Positions 8,184 through 17,069 of a DNA stretch of 64,000 bases are shown here, piece by piece (the first letter of the stretch is position 1; every line of letters starts with the position of its first letter). Below the pieces are notes generated by a model. That model searched no databases, was not told the DNA's origin, and was given only the letters and a program-made list of their open reading frames with translations. Source of the DNA: Dinoroseobacter sp049800835 (GTDB taxonomy: Bacteria > Pseudomonadota > Alphaproteobacteria > Rhodobacterales > Rhodobacteraceae). The position numbers and the translations under genes are program-made. Location: positions 496,001 through 560,000 of the forward strand of contig NZ_JBNAFU010000001.1 in the NCBI RefSeq assembly GCF_049800835.1, in the 5' to 3' direction.

Positions 8184-9347
8184 CTAGGCCATCGCCGCCA
8201 TCATCTCACGCCCGACAAGCATCCGGCGGATCTCGGACGTGCCGGCCCCGATCTCCATCAACTTGGCATCGCGGAACATCCGCGCCACGGGGTTGTCATT
8301 CAGGAACCCGGCCCCGCCCATGGCCTGCACCGCCTGATGCGCGACATTCATCCCCTCCTCCGAGGCATAGAGCACGCACGCCGCCGCATCCTGCCGCGTC
8401 ACCTCCCCGCGGTCACAGGCCTTGGCCACCTCATAGGCATAGGCGCGCGCGGAATTCATCGAGGTATACATGTCCGCAATCTTGCCCTGCATAAGCTGGA
8501 AATGCCCGATGGACTGCCCGAACTGCTTGCGCTCCACCATGTACGGCATCACCACGTCGAGGCACCCGGCCATGATCCCGATATTGACGCCCGAGAGCAC
8601 CACGCGCTCGTAGTCGAGGCCGGACATCAGCACCGCAACACCGCGCCCCTCCTCCCCCAGCACGTTCTCGAACGGCACCTCGACATCCTCAAAGATCAGC
8701 TCTGCGGTGTTCGACCCGCGCATGCCGAGCTTGTCGAAATGGGCCGAGGTGGAAAAGCCCGTCATCTCCTTCTCGATGATGAAGGCGGTAATGCCCTTGG
8801 ACCCTGCCTCCGGATCGGTCTTGGCGTAGACCACCAATGTGTCGGCATCCGGCCCGTTGGTGATCCAGTATTTCGTTCCGTTCAGACGGTAGTGGTCGTT
8901 GCGTTTTTCGGCCCGCAGTTTCATGCCCACCACGTCCGACCCGGCGGAGGCCTCGGACATGGCCAGCGCGCCGATATGCGTGCCGGAGACAAGGCGCGGC
9001 AGGTACTTCGCCTTTTGTTCGGGCGTTCCGTTCAGCTTGATCTGGTTCACGCACAGGTTCGAATGCGCCCCGTAACTCAACCCGATCGAAGCGGATGCGC
9101 GGGAAATCTCCTCTACCGCGATGGTGTGAGCAAGATATCCCATGCCTGCCCCGCCATACTCTTCGTCGACGGTAATGCCCAGCAGACCAAGCTCCCCCAT
9201 CTCCGGCCAGAGCGCGTTCGGGAACGCGTTGTCCGTGTCGGTCGTTGCGGCAAGCGGCTGTACGCGGCCCTGTGCCCAGCGATGGACCATGTCACGCAGG
9301 GCCTCGACATCCTCGCCAAGATCGAAACGCATGGATGCGGTGAACAT
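8184..9347 (-). CDS. liuA: Isovaleryl-CoA dehydrogenase
   Basis: A 387-residue FAD acyl-CoA dehydrogenase of standard length. ALAMSEASAGSDVVGMKL is the first family signature and the segment around QAVQAMGGAGFLNDNPVARMFRDAK is the second; GAGTSEIRRMLVGREMM closes the C-terminal domain. It oxidises isovaleryl-CoA to 3-methylcrotonyl-CoA, passing electrons to ETF, and so feeds the carboxylase encoded at 4628-6232 and 899-2851. ATG 9347 has GGGAGGAG upstream; MRFDLGED five codons later is a possible alternative. A near-perfect palindrome just upstream (9366-9389) is a likely operator. Other short-chain acyl-CoA dehydrogenases are similar; the cluster decides. Confidence 0.9.
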   Translation of the reverse strand: MFTASMRFDLGEDVEALRDMVHRWAQGRVQPLAATTDTDNAFPNALWPEMGELGLLGITVDEEYGGAGMGYLAHTIAVEEISRASASIGLSYGAHSNLCVNQIKLNGTPEQKAKYLPRLVSGTHIGALAMSEASAGSDVVGMKLRAEKRNDHYRLNGTKYWITNGPDADTLVVYAKTDPEAGSKGITAFIIEKEMTGFSTSAHFDKLGMRGSNTAELIFEDVEVPFENVLGEEGRGVAVLMSGLDYERVVLSGVNIGIMAGCLDVVMPYMVERKQFGQSIGHFQLMQGKIADMYTSMNSARAYAYEVAKACDRGEVTRQDAAACVLYASEEGMNVAHQAVQAMGGAGFLNDNPVARMFRDAKLMEIGAGTSEIRRMLVGREMMAAMA

Positions 9348-9365
9348 AGGCGCTCGCTCCTCCCA

Positions 9366-9389
9366 ACAATTGAACGCTTGTTCAGTTGT
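9366..9389. promoter_or_regulatory. Palindromic operator candidate upstream of liuA
   Basis: Half-sites ACAATTGAAC (9366-9375) and GTTCAGTTGT (9380-9389) are inverted repeats matching at 9 of 10 positions around a GCTT spacer. The site ends 18 bp before the liuA ATG, over the ribosome-binding or early transcribed region. The shape and spacing suit a TetR-type repressor. No candidate regulator gene lies next to it in the window. Confidence 0.5.
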
Positions 9390-9473
9390 AGAAGGCGACC
9401 CACCGGCTGTCCAGAAGAAAGACGCGGGCGCGCTGCCCCCACACCCCCCGGGGGACTTGGTGCCTTGAATGAC

Positions 9474-10145
9474 CTAGAGCGGAATGATCCGCTCAAGCTG
9501 GTGTTCGAGAAGATCGTAGTGATCCAGCAAGGCCTCCGGCTGAAGCTCCGCGACGGCGCGTCCGGTCGGGCCGAACGTGACAAGCACGCAGGGAATGCCG
9601 GCCGCCCGCGCAGTGTCTCGATCCGTGACCGTGTCGCCGATCAGTGTCGCGCGCGCCATATCGCCACCGACCCGCGCCACCGTTTCGCGCAGCGGTGCCG
9701 GGTCCGGTTTGCGCACCGGCAGCGTGTCGGCCCCGATGAGTGCCGCGAACATGTCCCGCACCCCGAGGCGCTGCATCAGCGTCTCTGCCAGTCCTTCGGG
9801 TTTGTTGGTGCAGATGCCGACCTTGTCGCCCCGGGCGCGCAGTCGTTCCACCGCCGCAACCGCGCCGGGGTACAGTGTGGTGTGCACATCGATCGCATCG
9901 CCGTAAGCCGCAAGCAATACCGGATAGTCGGCATCCACGTCCCGTTCGGTCCACGGCAAGCCCAGCCGCGTCAGGCCCAGCCGCAGCATCGCACGCCCGC
10001 CCCGAAATGCGGTGGCGGCGTCGGCCTGCGGGTCCAGCGGCGTGCCGTGTCCGCGCGCGGCAAAGCAATGGTTGGCGGCTGCGATCAGATCCGCGCTCGT
10101 GTCGGCTAGCGTCCCGTCAAGGTCGAAGATCACCGTTCTGGACAT
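9474..10145 (-). CDS. gph: Phosphoglycolate phosphatase (HAD family)
   Basis: 223 residues, the usual Gph length. The HAD motifs are present in order: VIFDLDGTLADT (motif I, nucleophile Asp), GICTNKP (motif II), KPDPAPL (motif III Lys) and LIGDTVTDRDTARAAG (motif IV). It dephosphorylates 2-phosphoglycolate formed by Rubisco oxygenation or DNA-end repair. The open frame extends 89 codons upstream, but the ATG at 10145 is preceded by AAAGGAG and begins the family (MSRTVIFDLDGT). It is divergent from glmU across 134 bp. Confidence 0.9.
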   Translation of the reverse strand: MSRTVIFDLDGTLADTSADLIAAANHCFAARGHGTPLDPQADAATAFRGGRAMLRLGLTRLGLPWTERDVDADYPVLLAAYGDAIDVHTTLYPGAVAAVERLRARGDKVGICTNKPEGLAETLMQRLGVRDMFAALIGADTLPVRKPDPAPLRETVARVGGDMARATLIGDTVTDRDTARAAGIPCVLVTFGPTGRAVAELQPEALLDHYDLLEHQLERIIPL

Positions 10146-10279
10146 GGGGGTCGGCTCCTTTTCGCCAACGGGACGTGAGGGTGTGAAACGCGTGTCACAG
10201 GACGTGACTGCCCCGGCGGTTGCCCGATGCCGGGCTTTGCGCAATAGAGAGAGCAAACAGAGACAAGAGGCAAGCAGGC

Positions 10280-11632
10280 ATGAGCGTTGCGTTGGTCGTT
10301 CTGGCCGCCGGGCAAGGGACACGGATGAACTCCGACCTGCCCAAGGTATTGCATGGGTTGGCGGGCGCCCCGCTGGTGGCGCATGCATTGCGCGCGGGGG
10401 CGTCCCTGTCACCGGAGCGCGTGATCGTGGTCACCGGCCATGGGGCCGACGCGGTGGAGGCCGCCGTGGCCGCCCTGGACCCGGATGCGGTATGCGTGCG
10501 CCAGACCGAACAGTTGGGCACCGGCCATGCCGTGCTTCAGGCCCGCTCGGCCCTCGACGGGTTCGCGGGTGACGTGGTCGTCCTCTACGGGGATACGCCG
10601 TTCGTCCGCCCCGAGACGCTGGAGCGGATGGCGCAAACCCGCGCGGCGGCGGATCTGGTGGTTCTGGGGTTCGAAGCGGTCGACCCCGGACGCTACGGAC
10701 GGCTCGTGACGGACGGCGCAGACCTGCTGCGGATTGTCGAGGCGAAGGACGCCTCGCCGGACGAACTGAACATACGGCTTTGCAATTCCGGACTGATGAT
10801 GGCGGATGCCGCCACCTTGATGGACCTTCTGGCGGGTCTGAGCCCCGATAACGCGGCTGGGGAATACTACCTTACGGACGCGCCCCACGCGGCCCGCGAA
10901 GCCGGGAGAACCGCGCGCGTCGTGATCTGTGACGAGGCCGAAACGCTGGGGATCAACACGCGCGCCGAGCTGGCCGCGGCAGAAGCCGCCTTTCAGGCCC
11001 GCGCGCGCGCCGAGGCGCTGGAGACGGGCGTCACCCTGCAGGATCCAGCGACCACGTACTTCGCCTATGATACGGTGATCGGGCGCGACGCCGTGATCGG
11101 GCCGCAAGTGGTTTTTGGCCCGGGTGTCACGGTCGAATCCGATGCCGAAATCCGCGCGTTCTGCCATCTGGAGGGTGCGCATGTCTCTCGCGGGGCCAAG
11201 GTCGGGCCCTACGCCCGTCTACGCCCGGGCGCGGAACTCTCGGAATTCACCCATGTCGGTAACTTCGTCGAGATCAAGAACGCCACGCTCGCCGAGGGCG
11301 CGAAGGTCAACCATCTCAGTTATATCGGCGACGCCTTGGTCGGGGCTGCGACAAACATCGGCGCAGGTACAATCACCTGCAACTATGATGGCGTATTCAA
11401 GCACCGGACCGAGATCGGCGCGCGGGTGTTCGTCGGATCGAACACCATGCTGGTGGCGCCAGTGAACATCGGGGACGAGGCGATGACAGCGTCCGGCTCG
11501 GTCATCACCGAAAACGTACCCGAGGGCGCGCTGGCGGTGGCGCGTGCCAGACAATCAAACAAACCGGGTCTCGCGCGGCGCTTCATGGACAAGCTGCGCA
11601 CGCTCAAGGCCGCCAGGAAAGGAACCAGCTGA
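10280..11632 (+). CDS. glmU: Bifunctional UDP-N-acetylglucosamine pyrophosphorylase / glucosamine-1-phosphate N-acetyltransferase
   Basis: 450 residues. The N-terminal uridyltransferase domain begins with LAAGQGTRMNSDLPKVLH (nucleotide-binding loop), and the C-terminal left-handed beta-helix has hexapeptide repeats (GPYARLRP, HVGNFVEIKN, GAGTITCNYDG). Both activities needed to make UDP-GlcNAc for peptidoglycan and LPS are therefore present. ATG 10280 is chosen because the family starts there and AGAGG lies upstream; the longer frame from 10220 lacks support. The stop shares one base with the glmS start (TGATG), coupling the two steps of the same pathway. Confidence 0.95.
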   Translation: MSVALVVLAAGQGTRMNSDLPKVLHGLAGAPLVAHALRAGASLSPERVIVVTGHGADAVEAAVAALDPDAVCVRQTEQLGTGHAVLQARSALDGFAGDVVVLYGDTPFVRPETLERMAQTRAAADLVVLGFEAVDPGRYGRLVTDGADLLRIVEAKDASPDELNIRLCNSGLMMADAATLMDLLAGLSPDNAAGEYYLTDAPHAAREAGRTARVVICDEAETLGINTRAELAAAEAAFQARARAEALETGVTLQDPATTYFAYDTVIGRDAVIGPQVVFGPGVTVESDAEIRAFCHLEGAHVSRGAKVGPYARLRPGAELSEFTHVGNFVEIKNATLAEGAKVNHLSYIGDALVGAATNIGAGTITCNYDGVFKHRTEIGARVFVGSNTMLVAPVNIGDEAMTASGSVITENVPEGALAVARARQSNKPGLARRFMDKLRTLKAARKGTS

Positions 11633-13449
11633 TGTGCGGTATCATTGGTGTTCTGGGCAAGAACCAGGCCGCCCCGCTGATGGTGGAGGCGCTCAAGCGG
11701 CTCGAATACCGCGGCTATGACAGCGCCGGGATCGCGACGCTGAACGACGGCATGCTTGACCGCCGTCGCGCGCTTGGCAAACTGGTCAACCTGTCCGACC
11801 TTCTGGTTCAGGACCCGCTGGCGGGCAAAAGCGGGATCGGCCACACCCGGTGGGCCACCCATGGCAAGCCCTCCGTCGGCAACGCCCACCCGCACCAGGC
11901 GGGCAAGGTCGCGGTGGTCCACAATGGCATTATCGAGAACTTTCGCACGCTGCGGGCCGCACTCACCAGCGACGGCGCGAATTTCGAGTCCGAGACGGAC
12001 ACGGAAACCGTCGTGCAACTGTGCGCCGCGCAGCTGCGGGCCGGGAAATCGCCCAAGGACGCCGCGCAGGCCACTGTTGCGCAGCTCGAAGGGGCGTTTG
12101 CGCTGCTTTTTCTGTTCGAAGGCGAAGACGACTTGCTGATTGCAGCCCGGCGCGGCTCTCCTCTGGCCATCGGCCATGGCGATGGGGAGATGTTCGTGGG
12201 CTCGGACGCCATAGCACTTCAACCGATGACGGACCGCATCACCTATCTCGAAGAGGGCGATTTGGCAGTCGTTTCGCGGACGGGTTTGTCGGTCTTTGAC
12301 GAGACCGGTGCGCCTGTGGCCCGGTCCGAGACGCGCTCCAGTATCGGAGGGTCCGAGATTGGCAAGGCCGGGCACAGGCATTTCATGGCCAAGGAAATCG
12401 CGGAACAGCCCACGGTTCTGGCGGACGCGCTGACACATTACCTGCAAGGCGACGCGATCAGGATGCCGGAGGACATGCCTGATTTCGCACAGATCGACCG
12501 GCTGATCCTCGTCGCCTGCGGCACGGCCTTCTTTGCCTGCCAAACCGCGAAATACTGGTTCGAGCAGATCGCGGGACTGCCGGTGGAGATCGATATCGCC
12601 TCTGAATTCCGGTACCGCCAGCCGCCGATCGGGCCGCGTACCGCCGCGCTGTTCGTCAGCCAGTCGGGCGAAACCGCCGACACGCTGGCGGCGTTGCGCT
12701 ATGCTGCCGGGAAAGCCGACCACATCCTGTCGATCTGCAACGTGCCCGAAAGCTCGATCGCGCGTGAAAGCGCGGTTGCGCTGCCGACCCTCGCAGGGGT
12801 GGAAATCGGTGTAGCCTCCACCAAGGCGTTCACCTGCCAGCTGGGGGTCCTGGCGGCGCTGGCCTTGCATGCGGGCGTCCAGAAAGGCGCGGTCGACGCG
12901 GCAACGCTCGCGCGTCACATGGCCGAATTGCGCGCCTTGCCGGGGCTGCTGAACCAGGCGCTGGCCATCGAGGGGGACATCGAAGCCATCGCGAGTGAGC
13001 TGGCAGAGGCACGCGACATCCTGTTTCTGGGGCGCGGCCCAATGTATCCGATGGCGCTGGAAGGTGCGCTAAAACTAAAAGAAATCAGCTATATACATGC
13101 CGAAGGTTACGCATCAGGCGAACTGAAACACGGCCCCATTGCGTTGATCGACCAGTCCGTGCCGGTGATTGTCTTTGCGCCCACGGACGCGCTGTTCGAC
13201 AAGACCGTGTCCAACATGCAGGAAGTGATGGCACGGCAGGGCAAGGTCCTGCTGGTGTCGGACACCCAGGGCCTCGACCATGCCGGCGAAGGCACATGGG
13301 CCACCGTCGCCATGCCACAGGTCGCGCCCGTCTTCGCGCCCATCCTGTACGCAATCCCGGCGCAGCTGCTGGCCTATCACACGGCCGTCGCCAAGGGGAC
13401 GGATGTCGACCAGCCCCGCAACCTTGCCAAATCCGTAACGGTGGAATGA
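11632..13449 (+). CDS. glmS: Glutamine-fructose-6-phosphate aminotransferase (isomerizing)
   Basis: 605 residues, the standard length. Cys2 of MCGIIGVLG is the glutaminase nucleophile after Met removal, with HTRWATHG and the NAHPH segment completing the N-terminal Ntn domain. Two SIS domains follow (SQSGETADTLAAL; GRGPMYPMALEGALKLKE), and the protein ends DQPRNLAKSVTVE, the classical GlmS C-terminus. It converts fructose-6-phosphate and glutamine to glucosamine-6-phosphate. It is translationally coupled to glmU; GlmM is not in the window. Confidence 0.96.
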   Translation: MCGIIGVLGKNQAAPLMVEALKRLEYRGYDSAGIATLNDGMLDRRRALGKLVNLSDLLVQDPLAGKSGIGHTRWATHGKPSVGNAHPHQAGKVAVVHNGIIENFRTLRAALTSDGANFESETDTETVVQLCAAQLRAGKSPKDAAQATVAQLEGAFALLFLFEGEDDLLIAARRGSPLAIGHGDGEMFVGSDAIALQPMTDRITYLEEGDLAVVSRTGLSVFDETGAPVARSETRSSIGGSEIGKAGHRHFMAKEIAEQPTVLADALTHYLQGDAIRMPEDMPDFAQIDRLILVACGTAFFACQTAKYWFEQIAGLPVEIDIASEFRYRQPPIGPRTAALFVSQSGETADTLAALRYAAGKADHILSICNVPESSIARESAVALPTLAGVEIGVASTKAFTCQLGVLAALALHAGVQKGAVDAATLARHMAELRALPGLLNQALAIEGDIEAIASELAEARDILFLGRGPMYPMALEGALKLKEISYIHAEGYASGELKHGPIALIDQSVPVIVFAPTDALFDKTVSNMQEVMARQGKVLLVSDTQGLDHAGEGTWATVAMPQVAPVFAPILYAIPAQLLAYHTAVAKGTDVDQPRNLAKSVTVE

Positions 13450-13452
13450 ACC

Positions 13453-14013
13453 ATGGCCAAGCAATTCGACCGCATCGAAGATGCTCACCGCAGGTTCATC
13501 GAGGCGCAGCACCTGTTCTTTGTCGGCACAGCCGCGCCGGAAGGCCGCGTGAACGTCAGCCCCAAGGGGACGGACAGTCTGCGCGTGCTGGGCCCAAACC
13601 GTATCGCCTGGCTCAACCTGACCGGCTCGGGCAATGAAACGGCCGGGCACCTGTTGCAAACCCCGCGCATGACGCTGCTGTGGTGCAGCTTCGAAAAACG
13701 TCCCCTGATCCTGCGCGCTTACGGCACGGCGCGCGCCGTGCACCGCGATGCAGCGGATTGGGACGAGCTCTCTGCGCTCTTTCCCGGCGGGCCCGAGAAG
13801 CGCCAAGTCTATGATATGCATGTTGAAATGATGCAGACCTCCTGCGGATACGCGGTGCCATTCATGGACTTTGCCGGCCCGCGCGACACGCTAGAGAAAT
13901 GGGCCGAGGACAAGGGCGAAGACGGGATCAGAGCTTACTGGCGGGACCGGAACCAGAGCACCCTCGACGGTGCGCCAACGGAGATCGTGGCCCGCAACCT
14001 GCACCCGGAGTGA
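13453..14013 (+). CDS. Pyridoxamine 5'-phosphate oxidase family (FMN-binding split barrel) protein
   Basis: 186 residues with the split-barrel start AQHLFFVGTAAPEGRVNVSPKG, followed by AWLNLTGSGNETAGHLLQTPRMTLL. This matches the PNPOx-like flavoprotein family whose members are usually general flavin-binding proteins, not PdxH (the true PdxH is at 52337-52942). It starts 3 bp after glmS and is followed by another gene after 5 bp, so it is part of the glmUS transcript. The substrate is unknown. Confidence 0.8.
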   Translation: MAKQFDRIEDAHRRFIEAQHLFFVGTAAPEGRVNVSPKGTDSLRVLGPNRIAWLNLTGSGNETAGHLLQTPRMTLLWCSFEKRPLILRAYGTARAVHRDAADWDELSALFPGGPEKRQVYDMHVEMMQTSCGYAVPFMDFAGPRDTLEKWAEDKGEDGIRAYWRDRNQSTLDGAPTEIVARNLHPE

Positions 14014-14018
14014 CGCAT

Positions 14019-14351
14019 ATGGCCAGCGATGACACCGCCGCCCGGACCTTCGAACTGCTGCGCGAGGAATGGACGACGGACAAAGGCAAGGAACTGCGGA
14101 TCGTCTCTTGCAGGCTCACCCCCGAGGGCGGGCTGCATGTGGACGGGTATGATCTTGGCCCCGGGGTGAAGGCGTTCTGGGGGGACTCGGATTACGAATA
14201 TGGCATCAAGCTGTCACCGGAGGACACGCGCAAACTCCTCCCCCACCTTCTGAAGCTGGTGGTGACCGGAACGGAACCGCTGAGCATCGATGGTTTGCGG
14301 AAGCTTTGCGATGCACACGGGTTGAAGCCGAATTTCTGGTCATGGGTCTGA
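14019..14351 (+). CDS. Conserved hypothetical protein, about 110 residues
   Basis: A small acidic soluble protein of 110 residues without a signal peptide or membrane segment. I do not recognise a family with confidence. The pattern HVDGYDLGPGVKAFWGDSDYEY, followed by a helical LSPEDTRKLLPHLLKL segment, suggests a compact alpha/beta fold. ATG 14019 has GGAG 9 bp upstream. It overlaps the next gene by 10 bp, so the two are probably coupled. The 19 bp spanning its ribosome-binding site and start codon recur exactly at 18577-18595. Confidence 0.75.
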   Translation: MASDDTAARTFELLREEWTTDKGKELRIVSCRLTPEGGLHVDGYDLGPGVKAFWGDSDYEYGIKLSPEDTRKLLPHLLKLVVTGTEPLSIDGLRKLCDAHGLKPNFWSWV

Positions 14352-15037
14352 CGGCAGAGCGCGCGCTTGCAAACATCAAGGCGCTTGCAAACCCGCAAAA
14401 GGCCGCGGACATGGCACGCTATCACAAGGTGGAGCGTGTCTATCTCGGGGTTGCCAACCCTGAGCTTGACGCACTGGCCAAGACCTGGCGGGAGGGCTTG
14501 TCGGTCTCGGACCGAGCATCTCTGGCCGATGGGCTTTGGCAGTCCGACATATTCGAGGCCCGGATCGCCGCTGCCAAATCACTGACGCAGGCCCGCCTGC
14601 GTCCGGAAGATGACCCGGCCTGGCAGGTCATCGCAGGATGGGTGCCCGAGTTCGATTGCTGGGCCATCGCCGACGCGGCCTGCATCGCGGGTCAGAAACG
14701 TCTCGTGGCCAATCCCGCCCGTGTGAACGAGGTGGCAGCGTGGACATGCGCCGACCATATGTGGTCGCGCCGCGCCGCTCTGGTCATCACGCTGCCCTGG
14801 ACCAAGCAGAACCACCCAAAACCCGCCGAGCAAGCCATCCGCGACCGCGTCCTTGGCTGGGCGGCCGGCTATGTCGATGATCCGGACTGGTTCATTCAAA
14901 AGGCGGTTGCGTGGTGGATACGGGACCTGTCAAAGCATGACCGACCACGCGCGGAGGCCTTTCTGGCCGGACCGGGTCAGAGCCTGAAGCCGTTCGCCCA
15001 GCGCGAAGCCGCGCGCCACCTGCAGATCGACAGTTAA
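14342..15037 (+). CDS. AlkD-like DNA alkylation repair protein
   Basis: 231 residues, all helical, with the HEAT-like repeat pattern of the DNA alkylation repair enzyme family (PF08713): SLADGLWQSDIFEARIAAAK, WAIADAACI, VAAWTCADHMWSRRAALV, WFIQKAVAWWIRDLSKH. Family members are DNA glycosylases that excise N3- and N7-alkyl purines; the WSRRA and IQKAVAW helices line the DNA-binding groove. The start is ATG 14342, which begins within the previous gene. Glycosylase activity is inferred from the family. Confidence 0.82.
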   Translation: MGLTAERALANIKALANPQKAADMARYHKVERVYLGVANPELDALAKTWREGLSVSDRASLADGLWQSDIFEARIAAAKSLTQARLRPEDDPAWQVIAGWVPEFDCWAIADAACIAGQKRLVANPARVNEVAAWTCADHMWSRRAALVITLPWTKQNHPKPAEQAIRDRVLGWAAGYVDDPDWFIQKAVAWWIRDLSKHDRPRAEAFLAGPGQSLKPFAQREAARHLQIDS

Positions 15038-15202
15038 GCTGATTCTTAATCGCAGATTTAACATGGTGCGTCGCCTGCCCATCGCGCCCAATGGCCAAAG
15101 CCTTTGTTTTAAGGGCATTTAACCTAGAACCAAGGTCGCAAGGCGCGCCACTTGCCGCCCCGCTTCCCCGTGATACTCTGCGGTGCGCAGGGGAGAGAGA
15201 TC

Positions 15203-16219
15203 ATGACCGACCAGACCGCACCGCTTATCGATCCGTTCCAACGCGCGATTTCCTATCTGCGCGTTTCCGTGACCGATCGCTGCGATTTCCGCTGTGTCTA
15301 CTGCATGTCGGAAAACATGACGTTCCTGCCCAAGAAAGAGCTTCTGACCCTCGAAGAGCTGGATCGCATGTGCTCCACCTTCGTGCGCATGGGCGTGGAG
15401 AAGCTGCGCATCACCGGCGGCGAGCCCCTTGTCCGGCGGGAGATCCTGACTTTCTTTCAGAACATGAGTCGCCACCTCGACAGTGGCGCGCTCAAGGAAC
15501 TGACGCTGACCACCAACGGATCTCAGTTGGAGAAATTCGCGCAACCGCTTTTCGATGCGGGGGTGCGGCGCATAAACGTCTCGCTCGACACGCTGGACGA
15601 GAAGAAGTTCGCCGATATCACGCGCTGGGGCCGTCTGCCGCAGGTGATGCGCGGGATTGATGCCGCGCAAAAGGCAGGGCTGCGGATCAAGATCAATGCC
15701 GTGGCTCTGAAAGGCTTCAACGAAGACGAGCTTTTCACCATGGCCGAGTGGTGCGCCGCGCGCGACATGGACCTGACCTTCATCGAGGTCATGCCGATGG
15801 GCGATATCGGCAACGAGAACCGTCTGGGACAGTACTGGAAACTGTCAGACCTGCGCGAGACGCTGGCCGAGCAATACACGCTTGTCGATCTTGCGGAACG
15901 CACCGGCGGCCCGGCGCGCTATGTGCGACTGGAGGAGACAGGACAGAAGATCGGGTTCATCACCCCGCTGACCCATAACTTCTGCGAAAGCTGCAACCGT
16001 GTGCGTCTGACCTGCACCGGCGAATTGTATATGTGCCTGGGGCAGGAAGATATGGCCGACCTGCGCGCGCCGCTGCGGGATTTCCCGACCGATGACCGCG
16101 CGCTGGAAAACGCCATCCGCGCGGCGATTGCGCTGAAACCGAAGGGCCATGATTTCGACTACTCGCGCCAGACGGTCGAAGGCCAGGTTTCCCGCCATAT
16201 GAGCCACACGGGCGGCTGA
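15203..16219 (+). CDS. moaA: GTP 3',8-cyclase (molybdenum cofactor biosynthesis protein A)
   Basis: 338 residues. Radical-SAM cluster CDFRCVYC lies near residue 30, the ITGGEPLVR SAM-binding segment follows, and the second [4Fe-4S] site CESCNRVRLTC is near residue 260. The conserved C-terminal Gly-Gly (SHTGG) needed for catalysis is intact. It carries out the first step of molybdopterin synthesis. ATG 15203 has GGGGAGAGA upstream; an in-frame upstream ATG at 15152 lacks a good site. No other moa genes are in the window. Confidence 0.95.
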   Translation: MTDQTAPLIDPFQRAISYLRVSVTDRCDFRCVYCMSENMTFLPKKELLTLEELDRMCSTFVRMGVEKLRITGGEPLVRREILTFFQNMSRHLDSGALKELTLTTNGSQLEKFAQPLFDAGVRRINVSLDTLDEKKFADITRWGRLPQVMRGIDAAQKAGLRIKINAVALKGFNEDELFTMAEWCAARDMDLTFIEVMPMGDIGNENRLGQYWKLSDLRETLAEQYTLVDLAERTGGPARYVRLEETGQKIGFITPLTHNFCESCNRVRLTCTGELYMCLGQEDMADLRAPLRDFPTDDRALENAIRAAIALKPKGHDFDYSRQTVEGQVSRHMSHTGG

Positions 16220-16230
16220 CCTTGGGCCTG

Positions 16231-16279
16231 CGGGGGCTCTGCCCCCTGCACCCTCGAGGTATTTCGACACAAAAGAAGA
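16231..16279. repeat. Intergenic hairpin element, copy 1 (convergent terminator)
   Basis: GGGGGC-TCT-GCCCCC hairpin followed by a tail reading CACCCTCGAGGTATTT and then CACAAAAGAAGA. It lies between the convergent stops of moaA and the amidotransferase gene. Closely similar elements occur at 43594-43647 and, without the hairpin, at 60356-60378. A role in transcription termination is likely. Confidence 0.6.
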
Positions 16280-17020
16280 TCAGCCGGTGGCGTAGTGACG
16301 GACGAAATTGCGCAGGATCCTGGCTATGTCGGCGGTATCGGCCCCTGAGGTGGCGGCAATCAGGTCGTCCGCCGTCTCGGGCGGGAAGTAGCCTTTTTCA
16401 CGGTAAGCGCGGATACGGACGGCCACGCCATCGGAGTCGGCCTCTGGATGGAACTGCGTGGCATAGATGTTCTGACCGACGCGGATCATCTGGTACGGGC
16501 ACGCAACCCCTTCCATCAGATGCACGGCGCCAGCGGGCAATTCCTGCAACGCCTCCTTGTGCCCGACGAAGGCCGTCATGGTTTCCGGCAGATCGGCCAG
16601 CAGCGGGTCCGCGCGCCCGGCGGGTGTGATCCGGCATGGCACGGCCCCAACCGGTTCGCTGTACCGGCGTTTGGAGACCTCCGAGCCCAGATGATGCCCC
16701 AGCACGCTGATCCCGTAGCAACACCCCATGAAGGGCACGTCGCGGCGGGTGATCGCGGGCATCAGCGACAGGATCGCAGCTTCGATCCGCGCTTCTGTCG
16801 CGGTTTTTTCCTCCGGCGTGTCCGAGACACAGCCGGGTCCGCCGCCGACGATCACACCGGAAAACGCCTCCAGATCGAGCGGATCCGGCAGATCCTGATG
16901 ATCGAGGCAGATCCGGTGCGTCTGGTCCGCCGTCAGGCCGGACTTGGCGAGGATGGCGGCGTATTCGTCATCAGAGACTGCGCGCTCGGGGCGCAATTGC
17001 AGGATCAGGAATGGTTTCAT
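16280..17020 (-). CDS. Class I glutamine amidotransferase family protein
   Basis: 246 residues of a stand-alone GATase1 domain. VIVGGGPGCVSD opens the fold, the nucleophile elbow is MGCCYGISVLG, and the catalytic His/Glu pair is in ATQFHPEAD. The HKEALQELPAGA segment resembles the GMP-synthase-like amidotransferase group, which includes gamma-glutamyl-polyamine hydrolases and uncharacterised enzymes. It has no synthetase partner here, so it may hydrolyse a gamma-glutamyl compound. It faces moaA tail to tail and is followed by a separate amidohydrolase gene 49 bp upstream. Confidence 0.82.
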   Translation of the reverse strand: MKPFLILQLRPERAVSDDEYAAILAKSGLTADQTHRICLDHQDLPDPLDLEAFSGVIVGGGPGCVSDTPEEKTATEARIEAAILSLMPAITRRDVPFMGCCYGISVLGHHLGSEVSKRRYSEPVGAVPCRITPAGRADPLLADLPETMTAFVGHKEALQELPAGAVHLMEGVACPYQMIRVGQNIYATQFHPEADSDGVAVRIRAYREKGYFPPETADDLIAATSGADTADIARILRNFVRHYATG

Positions 17021-17069
17021 GCGCGCCGCTTAGCGCGGTGCGCCGCCCCGGACAAGCGCACGGGTTGCC

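Noticed and set aside
7833..10109. 758-codon plus-strand frame across liuA and gph
   Set aside because: Shadow frame: its peptide is low-complexity R/H/G-rich and spans two real minus-strand genes with intact motifs.
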